Shown here piece after piece: positions 51,106 through 64,000 of a DNA stretch of 64,000 nucleotides. The position numbers and the translations under genes are program-made. This DNA is from Ecdyonurus torrentis. Lineage: Eukaryota > Arthropoda > Insecta > Ephemeroptera > Heptageniidae. The notes under the pieces were generated by a model. The model worked only from the letters and a program-made list of their open reading frames with translations. It was not told the DNA's origin and ran no database searches. The stretch spans positions 17,473,256-17,537,255 of the forward strand of contig OX439132.1 in the NCBI GenBank assembly GCA_949318235.1. Reading direction: 5' to 3'. The stretch's first letter is position 1, and every line of letters starts with the position of its first letter.

Positions 51106-51512
51106 CATAACAGCTAAGCTTTTAAATCATAAGATAATTTGTCAGCGTTGCAAATATGGTAATGAAATTGTTTACATCAATTCTTTTACATGTCTTGATA
51201 TAATGGTCCTTGTGAAATAACGAATTTAATAACTAGATTTGAAATAATCACAAGTTTTTTAATGCGTGTCGTCAATTACTCTCAATGAAATAGCATTTTT
51301 TTTTCACAAAATCTCCGTTCATCTCGTAAAAATGATAATTTTTTAGTTACTCAAGAAAGAATTCAAACGTATTTAAATATACGTGTTACTTATAACTAAC
51401 ACGAAAATCTTAAGTTTAGATATCCTTAGATCACCAAGTACCTTCTCCCCCCCCCCTCCCCTCAAATATGAAGATTTTTAACCCTTCATGGATTTTATGT
51501 AAAGTCTACTGG
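51106..51512. other. AT-rich stretch with a poly-C patch
   Basis: An unusual C-rich run at about 51446-51464 (CTCCCCCCCCCCTCCCC type). Otherwise background. Confidence 0.5.
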
Positions 51513-51724
51513 ATGCACGAAAAAAAGAAATAACGTAATTTATGCTGCATTTGTGTCATTATAGTAGAAATGTTGCTACATCAGAGTAACATAAACAATT
51601 ATGCTGTACAACATAATAATTATACCATTTTACATTTATTATGTATAACATAACATAAATTATGTTGTATATGATGAACAAATATTATTGAAAATGGGCT
51701 GGTTTATTAATTTTTATTCATGTG
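51513..51724 (+). mobile_element. MITE family M, copy 2
   Basis: Starts TGCACGAAAAAAAGAAATAACG and ends with ATTTTTATTCATGTGA. It shares TAATTTATGCTGCATTTGTG and the CAAATATTATTGAAAATGGGC block with copy 1. A poly-C tract (51741-51755) follows 16 bp downstream. Confidence 0.7.
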
Positions 51725-56200
<4,476 letters not shown>

Positions 56201-56545
56201 AGCCTGTGGCGCAGTAGTATTTGTACTGATTTGATGTGTGAGAGATCGTGAGTTCACTTCTCAGTGGGGTATCTTATACGCAGCTTTGATATTTTTCATT
56301 CCGTAGTATGCACTTTGAGTGTTTATTTAGGTTCTCCGCAACTTGATGACCATGCGTTTGCTATAGTGTGTCACAAGGAACAGTAGGAAAGATGTTCAGG
56401 ACTGACAAGTCTATTCATGTCTTAAATCAGTCCTTAGATAGGAAGTCCTGGAAGTAAAGACAGTGACCAAGTCAGAGGTATCTCAGGATGGACCTCAGTA
56501 CTGAACAATCCACAATATCTCATTCACGTGGCTTTTTATTATTGA
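56201..56545 (+). mobile_element. tRNA-derived SINE
   Basis: The 5' part resembles a tRNA. There is an A box TGGCGCAGTAG at 56207-56217, about 35 bp to a B-box region AGTTCACTTCT (56251-56261), and a T-arm that can fold as GTGAG/loop TTCACTT/CTCAG (56248-56264). A non-tRNA body of about 270 bp, GC-richer than its surroundings, follows and ends in a TTTTTATTATTG-type tail. This head-body-tail plan is that of a SINE transcribed by RNA polymerase III. The acceptor stem is not intact, so it is not a working tRNA gene. The 3' boundary is approximate and target duplications were not identified. Confidence 0.7.
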
Positions 56546-57556
56546 ACTCATTTTCAATTTTGTATACAACATTTTTTTTAATGTTTTGTTTAAAATAACT
56601 GCAAAAAAAAAATCTAAAAGTTTTTAATGAACCGCAAAGAAAGCTGCAAACAAAACATAATTTATTATATTTTCTACGCATATTTGCACGCATAAAAATA
56701 AATCATAATTTAATTTAAAATATTTTTAATTTTAGAATATTGTCAATCGTGAGAGAGATTTCTTCAGATATTTTTTGTTATATAAAAACAATCAGTGATG
56801 CGTCAGTTGCGTGAAAATTGATTTTTTTTTTAAATGTTATGAAAATTGTATTTATAATAAACCTTATATCCTTACTATAGCAGCTGGTTAGGAGTTCATA
56901 ACTTAATTGTCTTTTTAAAAGTCATTTCAAGAAATAAAATAAAATTTCAAAGTAAGATTTCAATTTTTTTTTTAGGTATTTGAGTTCGAATTGAGAGAAG
57001 ATTGTTTGACAGATCCTGCGCGCAAGTGCTTCTATAAGCTTTTCAGCAATTTTTAAGGGGAAAAAAACTAATAAACAAAAGTATTTCATTTTTACAGTTA
57101 TAAAATTATATATAATCATATTCGCAATAAAAACAAATAATAAAAAAAGTCCTACATGGAACGTATAGAAACTGGAAAGTTAACTCATGTTGACTCAACT
57201 ATTCAGTTACACAGCAAAGTTACCTCTCAACACACAGAAAAATAAAAATAAAGCTCAGCCTCAGTTTTTTATAATGCATAAAATATTAATGAATTGAACA
57301 CCCAACAACAAAGTATTGTGCTGTAGCGCATTACGCATTAGTATAAAACTTTTGTTTTCTCACTATTACTATAGACGAAAAAGAAAATTTGCTTAAAGAA
57401 TTTAAAATTTGGGCATATTGATACATAACTTTTCTTTTTTTATAAAAACTTATTGTCATCCTATATTTAAATTGAACACCCATATTCAAGCAGAAAATCG
57501 TTATTATTTGAATGTGTAATTTTACGCCTATTTTGTTGTAATTTAGCACTATATAC
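56546..57556. other. AT-rich non-coding stretch
   Basis: Nothing beyond background. Confidence 0.5.
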
Positions 57557-57838
57557 TACACGGAAAAAATTACTACCTATGACAAGAATAGTACATGAAT
57601 CCTGTATTTTGCAATAGATACACTTTAATTTGGAACTGGTAAATATAAACTACAATACCACTTAATCTAAGTGAGTCACACAAAAATAGCATTATAGTAT
57701 AGTATAAGTAGCATATTGCATCGATCTGCATTAGGTATTATTGTAGTATAATAATATATACCTATATATTCTAGGTTATATGTCCACCTATTACATTTTT
57801 AGTATTATTATTTTATTTTTTGCGTGTATCAAAAACAA
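57557..57838. mobile_element. TACACGGA-ended MITE-like element
   Basis: The left end TACACGGAAAAAATTA and, inverted at the right, TACACGCAAAAAATAAA bound 282 bp without coding sequence. The outer TA on both sides could be the target duplication. The right end overlaps the start of the inverted family M copy that follows. Confidence 0.55.
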
Positions 57839-58026
57839 ATACGTAATAATTATGCTAGTTAATTTTCAGCAACATTTGTTAATCACAACATAACTTATGC
57901 TATACTACATAAAAAGTATTTTACATTGCTAAATTATCAAATTGATGCTTTTCCAATTTAGTAATATTTATGCTATAATGACATAAATGTGCAGCATAAA
58001 TTACGTAAATTATTATATCCATGCAT
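57834..58026 (-). mobile_element. MITE family M, copy 3 (inverted)
   Basis: On the minus strand this carries GCAGCATAAATTACG-type and TAATAATTATGCTAG-type blocks (here as their complements), matching copies at 50385-50608 and 51513-51724. The ends are more diverged (GTGTATCAAAAACAAATACG and TCCATGCATA). Confidence 0.6.
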
Positions 58027-58227
58027 AATCTAATAAAATATGGATAGTTATAATTCCAAAGAAAATACTTAACATAAAATTTACATAATTAATAAAAAAT
58101 GATACACTTTTATTATTTTATATATAAAAAAAAATATATAATTGATAATACAGATGAATGAATTAGTCCTACTTATTTAAAATATATATCATAATTTGTT
58201 AAGAGAAATTATCAATAGAAAAAAATT

Positions 58228-58310
<83 letters not shown>

Positions 58311-59142
58311 CATTAATTCAGTATAAAAAAGACTTTCACTATAAATGCAGTTGAGGTAACGAAATAAAAGACTGCATCATGTAAACCACTGTTAGTTATA
58401 GGTGCATTTTCTTTCACTTCATTCATTTTGCCATACTAGCGGTACTCTCTATCGGGTCATTACACTGTTACACATTTTTTTTTTTATTTGTAATATTATA
58501 TTATATACAACAGAACTATCGATATACATCAATGAAATTACAATAAAAATACCTTAAAAAAATATATATATAATAAAAAAAAACTTGTCAAGGAAGTTAG
58601 CATTTTCATACTCTTATAGCATTAAAAAAATATATATATTATACAATGTTTCTTTTTTTATTATATGATAAAAATAATACATAATTTTTAACGCATATTA
58701 TATTGCGTTACATCAAGCTTACTAAATCGATTAAGGATTTTTTTTTTTATTAACATGGTTTCAGAATCACGTTCATATATATTTATAATGTTATGTATAT
58801 GAAAAACATATTTTTTTTAATATAAAAAAGTAAATAATACGTGTATTATATTATATTGTTTATTTTCTTATATTATAAAACATAAAATTTACATATCCTA
58901 TGAAGCATATAAAATGTATTTTCAAGTATATGTTAAAAATTGTTATATAATATGTTTCGTGAAATTTTTTAGTATTATTACTATATTATTATTTTGATAT
59001 TATTTATAGAAAATTATATATTTTTATTTTCTTAAGTATTATTATATATTACAAGTAGTACTTTTATATATAGATAGGTTAATTGGCTATTTGACCGCGT
59101 GCTTATTTTATTATAGTTTATATAGCTTACATTGCAATATGT

Positions 59143-59143
<1 letters not shown>
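58027..59143. other. AT-rich stretch with a TA microsatellite
   Basis: TA tract 58230-58308 of about 39 units; small TA runs at 58561-58572. No gene. Confidence 0.6.

Positions 59144-59239
<96 letters not shown>
59144..59239 (+). repeat. (GA)n microsatellite
   Basis: Uninterrupted GA tract of about 48 units. Confidence 0.97.
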
Positions 59240-59241
<2 letters not shown>

Positions 59242-59564
59242 AAGAATGCATGCCCAAGTGCAATGCTTGAACTTTTTATATATTATATTATCATTTTTTT
59301 TACTTAACCATTCAATTTTTAATACAATATTCAATGTAAATGTAAATTTATAGAAAATTGTTGATGATAATGTATTATTTTACAAAAGATGCTATACTTT
59401 ACTAAACTACTTATGTAGTAGCCTTTCGTTATTGCACTTTATATTCAATAGCTTCGTGTGCGAGAAAGTCAAGTAGAGGTATACTTGAGGATATAATTCT
59501 TCTTCTTTTTCTTCTTCTTTTTTTTTTCTTGAAAAAAGTTTGATTCAGCTGACCTAGCATCTAT

Positions 59565-59570
59565 CCTCTC

Positions 59571-59663
<93 letters not shown>

Positions 59664-59667
59664 CTCT
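59565..59667. repeat. (CT)n microsatellite
   Basis: CT tract of about 50 units with a G interruption near 59579 and another near 59661. It is complementary to the GA tract at 59144-59239, 330 bp away. Confidence 0.95.
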
Positions 59668-60037
59668 GTATTCGCTCAACTTTACGTATATATTAACTAT
59701 CAAACTAAATGAACAACTCTATATAAAAAAAAGTCAAGAATACTTTGGTTTCATATTACTTTTTTTGTGTGTGCTATTTTTAATAAGAAGCTTCTTTTGA
59801 TTTTTATGTAATGCTGCGTCGAACTAAAGTTACGCAATTTTCTTTTGAAGTTATGCTTGCATTGAGTGGGAATTATTATGTTACCATCTTTTATGTTATT
59901 GATTGCATATATTTGGAAAAGGATTATTAAAATATTTTTAAATTAAATGACTTGACTGATTTTTTAGGTAGTAAATAAATTGAAAACGATCGTATCCAAT
60001 GAAACGAGGGGAAAAAAAGAAGAAAAAGAAAAAGAAA

Positions 60038-60069
<32 letters not shown>

Positions 60070-61742
60070 AAAAAAAAAAAAAAAGGATTTGGGTTTCTGT
60101 TTCTATACATAAGTAAAATAAATCTCTAAAATGATAAAATCTAGTTTTTAAAAGCATTCAAATATTAATCCTATTTATTTATTTCATTTTTAAAATTATT
60201 ATTAATAAAAAAATACAATATTTCCAAAAATTGACACGTACAAAATTCCAATGAAAACACAATATTATGTACTAAATCATATATAAAATATAGATATAAT
60301 GTAAAGGGCAAAGAATTGTATGCTGCAGCACCCATTGGCAACATACACGGTGGGTTTTGTTTAAATAATTAAATTACTTACTAAATACAGAAGTGTTAAA
60401 GAACAAAATTAAAAGTACAAAAATAATTATGCTGCCTAGATGTCAGAAACGTGTATTTACAACAACACAAGTTTGTTAAATTGAATAATAATTAAACTAT
60501 ATATCTCATAAAAAATGTCTTGTATAGAATAACTATTTATGCAGCTTGAAAATAGAATAACAAACATACACAATTTTTGTAATTCCATATTGGAAGAATA
60601 AAAATTTGTACACGATTTAATACGATTGGTGTTAACAGAATAATAGCAACATATTGAAAGCAAGTGAATAATTAAGCTACATTATAATTATGGATCGACT
60701 AACTAAGCTTGCAGATTTGCTTTTATATGACTTATTTCCTTGCTCACACTAACAGAAAGAGAAACTAAAGAGAATCGTGAATTCCATACAAGTTAAATTC
60801 TATACATTCAGTACTTAACATCTACTTTATTATATTTGTTTTTATACTTTTATATACGAAGAACAAGTCAATATTTCTTCTTTATATGATGACCTATACT
60901 TTACATCTATACAGCTTGTTGCAAGCGTAACATTTTTTTTTTTAACTGCAGCCTGTTATACTCTTGATGATTATATTGCAATGTAAAAAAGGTTAAACAA
61001 AAGGTTAAGCACGAAATGCATCTTCTTTTATATACATATATATGTATCGACTACAAATTTATTTATTTTTAAATTGATATGTAATATACGCATACAATTT
61101 CAAAACTCTATATATACTTATTTCTATATTAAACATTTTGTTATAGAAAAGTTTATTTAAATTATTGTGCATTTTACATTGTAAAATACCTACCTTACCT
61201 TTTACCTTATTATATAAAATACTTGTTTGTAATATGTAAATATAAAAAAATAATTGTTCTAGATTTTTTTTTTTTTTTTTTTTTTTTACTGTGTATAACC
61301 CAAATTTATATTTAATAGTGATCAAAGCTGTATTATAATACATTTAAATTTTTTAATGGTCATTCTCTTTTTTTTTATGTGTGTGTTTTTTTAATTGTTA
61401 ACAGTGCTTTTTAAAAGTATGCATGGTTAAACATTGGTTTGAATATATTTATTTAAATTATAGAAATTAATATAAAATCTTATAATATACTTTCTATATT
61501 AGTAAAGGTATTATGGAAATATATCATACAATAAAGGAAATTTTGTTAACAAAATATACAAAGCATACGTATACTAAAAAACAGCAATACCTATTTTGTT
61601 GATAAAATAAACGATGAAGCTGTTATTAATCATTATGTTGTGATTTTAATAGTCTATGAAATACAAATAAGCACATTGAAATATATGAACTGAAACTGTA
61701 ATATTTTGTGTACCTATTGATGATTATTAAGACTAATTAACA
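59668..61742. other. AT-rich stretch with (AAAAAG)n and homopolymers
   Basis: An AAAAAG hexamer array at 60021-60058 runs into a poly-A to 60084; a T run lies at 61266-61287. No gene recognised. Confidence 0.55.
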
Positions 61743-61935
61743 GTGCTAATTATGAGTGCTGCCGTCGTAGGATTTGGTGGTCCGAGCTGTACAGGTCTGC
61801 TATTAGGAGCCCAAAGGAGTGTGGTGTTAAAAGGGTGGAGCCTGTGTTTTGGTAAGCCACAGATCATTGTAGCCCCCCTTACTAGAAAGGATTCATCCTG
61901 GCCTACCCCGAAAGGGGTTATGGTGTCATGATAAG
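61743..61935 (+). other. GC-richer island, decayed repeat or ORF fragment
   Basis: About 190 bp with near-balanced base composition in AT-rich surroundings. A 62-codon frame (MLIMSAAVVGFGGPSCTGLL at its start) spans it but matches no family I recognise. The island ends in ATAAGTATGTATGT-type simple sequence, as a LINE or SINE 3' end often does. A retroposon remnant is my preferred reading, with low certainty. Confidence 0.35.
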
Positions 61936-62101
61936 TATGTATGTAAATATTTTAAAATATACTGTTTTTCTATATAACACCGCATAAAAAAGGTAGTTCA
62001 TAATATCTTTTGATTTCATGCAGTATTATAGAGCAAAGAAAATTGCTATATACATATATATCAGCATTTCACACATATGAATTACACACTTTCAAAAACT
62101 A

Positions 62102-63152
62102 CACGGAGAGAAATTATATGTTGAATCAACATATTTTTAACTCAAGAGCGCATTTAAAAACGAACCATTGCATCTCACTGATTGATTCAACTGAACTTCT
62201 TGAGCTACAAAAAGTTTGGTTATTTCAAGTCATGACATTATTTATTTGAAGGGACAAGTTGAGTTGCAGTTTAGTTCTCAGAACTGAAGTTTTTTAGTCT
62301 CATGCTTGCGCCTTCACTCTTTCGTATTTCATTTTTTTTAAGCTGCGCGCGCAGCGAGGCGAGAGTGAAAGAACTACCACTTTAGATTAACTGAACTAGG
62401 GAATTAAATTAATTAAGGGTGGGCGTTATATTAAGAAAAACATCGATACTTTTTATATCAGATATTGTCAAAAGTACTGAATTTAAAATATGGAAGGAAC
62501 GTATCGATATATCGTAAAAATATCGATGACTTGAAAAACGCGCTATAAATATTTAAAAAAAAGTATGCCGCATATTATAAGACATTTTAAAGGGTGGGAA
62601 ACGTTGGGAGGTGTTGGTGTAAGAGGGTATAGGACTTGAGCTTTATTGCAAAATATCATCAAATTTTCCTGGGACTTATTACTTCTTATTAGTAAAGGCT
62701 CCGCGCAGAGAGCTCTGTACAGCTAGAGATGGCTTAGACCACATCTGCTAACTGACTGAGCTGAGTGCACAAGTGAAGTGACTGACTGAGGTTGTGGCAG
62801 AGCGCTTTTATACGCAGCTGCACGCGCTGATTCGTTGATCCTGCAGCGCGTGACGTGACGTCAGCCCACGCTATTGCTTATTGGCTGCGTCTCAGACAAT
62901 ACTAACAGCCAGGTAGTTGATTCACATTTACTAACCCCGCTATTCAAAAAAATCATCTCAACAATTGAAATAACTCAACTTATTGTTAAAATAGCTCAAA
63001 AGTTAAATACCTGCTAGCTGAAAACTTTCAATTAAAACAACAAATCACATTTTGTCAGTTACTTTATAGAAAATAGTGGCTTGAGTCAAATGAACCTAAA
63101 AATAATCAACTCAATAAAATGAGTTGATTTAGTTAGTAAATTTCTCTCCGTG
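62102..63152. mobile_element. 1.05-kb TIR-bounded element of the CACGGA group
   Basis: Ends CACGGAGAGAAATT and its exact inverted complement, with TA on each side (62100-62101 and 63153-63154) as the apparent target duplication. The interior is heterogeneous: AT-rich flanks with repeated CTCAA/TTGAG motifs, a GGGTGGGCGTTAT motif near 62417 that resembles hAT-type ends and may be nested, and a GC-rich block at 62695-62900 holding a minus-strand promoter-like array. No transposase frame is visible, so it is non-autonomous. Confidence 0.7.
62783..62884 (-). promoter_or_regulatory. Core promoter array (CCAAT, CRE, TATA, initiator)
   Basis: Reading the minus strand: CCAAT (plus 62880-62884), TGACGTCA (62856-62863), GTATAAAAGCG with TATAAAA at 62806-62812, then overlapping TCAGT initiators. 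Taking the A at 62783 as +1, TATA begins at -29, the CRE lies near -75 and CCAAT near -100, all at canonical spacings for RNA polymerase II in insects. Downstream an ATG in GCAGATGTGG opens 21 codons (MWSKPSLAVQSSLRGAFTNKK), with a donor-like GTAATAAGT at its end. It lies wholly inside the TIR-bounded element. The product, if any, is unknown. Confidence 0.5.
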
Positions 63153-63154
63153 TA

Positions 63155-63540
63155 TAATTCAAAAAAAACTTATAAATAATAAAAACATCATAAGAACAAG
63201 GATGTGTTACATAATATAATAATATATATTTTGTATCTGTTATAAAATAAAGCATAACAATATAAACCGTTTCTAATTTCAAAACATATCAAATTCATTT
63301 TTTTTTTCATATAAAAAATATATATCATGATAGTATGTATAATAATAATAACAATAATATAAAGATATCAATCTAATAGAATGTCATATAAACAATGATA
63401 ATGTATATTATTTATAAATAATAATAATAATAATAATCACCACAATACGAAAAATCTTTACGGTTAAGTGAATGCAATAATAAAAAAACGTGCTGGATTT
63501 TTGTTACTTTAATAAGGTTAAAATGTAAAAAGTTATATAT

Positions 63541-63589
<49 letters not shown>

Positions 63590-64000
63590 CTTATGTTTAG
63601 AAAAGAAAGAGAATGATGAAGTTAATAATATTATTGATCACGTGGATATTTTTGGCCAGGTGTAACAATAGGTATGCATGATCGTGTATAACCTGTCACA
63701 TCATAAAAATAAAAATGACTCTCACATATCACGATGCTTTTCAGATCCTTTCTTTCTCCCACTTCTTTTATATTATTATTATTATTATTTTCTCATATAT
63801 TATATTCTTCATACTAAAATTAATGAAAAAGTATTATACATAAAAGAAAATGTTCCGCTTGGTTAACAATAAAAAAATATATATATAACATATGAAATAT
63901 TATGTTTAAAGAAAAAGGTAATTTAATATTATATTTTATTAATAGTTTTATATAATATATATAAATATAATCAATTTTATCAATTAGTTAATCAAAAAAC
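63155..64000. other. AT-rich stretch with a TA microsatellite
   Basis: TA tract at 63546-63586 and small AAT and ATT runs. A CACGTG lies near 63640. No gene recognised. Confidence 0.55.

Noticed and set aside
56201..56275. Functional tRNA gene
   Set aside because: A and B boxes are recognisable but the acceptor and anticodon stems do not pair; the following body points to a SINE.

Overview
The window looks like a non-coding stretch of a very AT-rich animal nuclear genome. By eye GC is about a fifth to a quarter. An insect or other arthropod is most likely; a hymenopteran-like genome is possible but cannot be shown from this sequence alone. There is no bacterial-style gene packing. I find no convincing protein-coding exon with a recognisable domain, no intact transposase, integrase or reverse transcriptase, no intact tRNA or rRNA gene and no CRISPR array. 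Nearly all of the longer open frames are translations of simple repeats: Ser-Leu from CT runs, Arg-Glu from GA runs, Ile-Tyr from TA runs and Thr-His-Ser-Leu from the GTGA tract. The window could be one large intergenic region or part of a very long intron.

What the window does hold is repeats. (1) There are dozens of dinucleotide microsatellites (GA/CT and TA, one GT). One compound tract is outstanding: 166 uninterrupted GTGA units at 17437-18100, followed directly by 35 TA units. (2) There are many short non-autonomous DNA-transposon-like elements and foldbacks. The largest has two 832-bp near-identical inverted arms around a 327-bp centre (14412-16402). Others are a TTAA-flanked pair (47338-47667 and a diverged relative at 33760-34048), a pair with TGGACCACTTGC ends (30481-30608 and 32299-32522), a TA-flanked Tc1/mariner-like MITE (43395-43516), smaller palindromes near 12.8-13.1, 20.7, 23.1 and 51.0 kb, and a group with CACGGA-like ends (50.2-50.6, 51.5-51.7, 57.5-58.0 and 62.1-63.15 kb). 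(3) Retroposon traces include a probable tRNA-derived SINE (56201-56545), a weaker tRNA-like head (31205-31262) and two minus-strand LINE-type 3' tails (34917-35021 and 36371-36462). (4) A three-copy dispersed family of about 350 bp lies at 29.1-29.5, 37.75-38.0 and 50.6-51.0 kb.

A few GC-richer islands stand out and are the best places to look for function. At 62783-62884, on the minus strand, there is a textbook core-promoter layout (CCAAT, CRE, TATA, TCAGT initiator) inside the TIR-bounded element at 62102-63152. At 8272-8426 there is a TATA box followed by a GC-rich candidate first exon and a GTAAGT donor. At 48390-48690 there is a CpG-rich island with CRE and nuclear-receptor-like half-sites. 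At 2315-3608 a GC-richer minisatellite of about 33 bp, which encodes an 11-residue periodicity, is present as two inverted 145-bp copies with one difference. The perfect CRE palindrome TGACGTCA occurs six times, where base composition predicts well under one.
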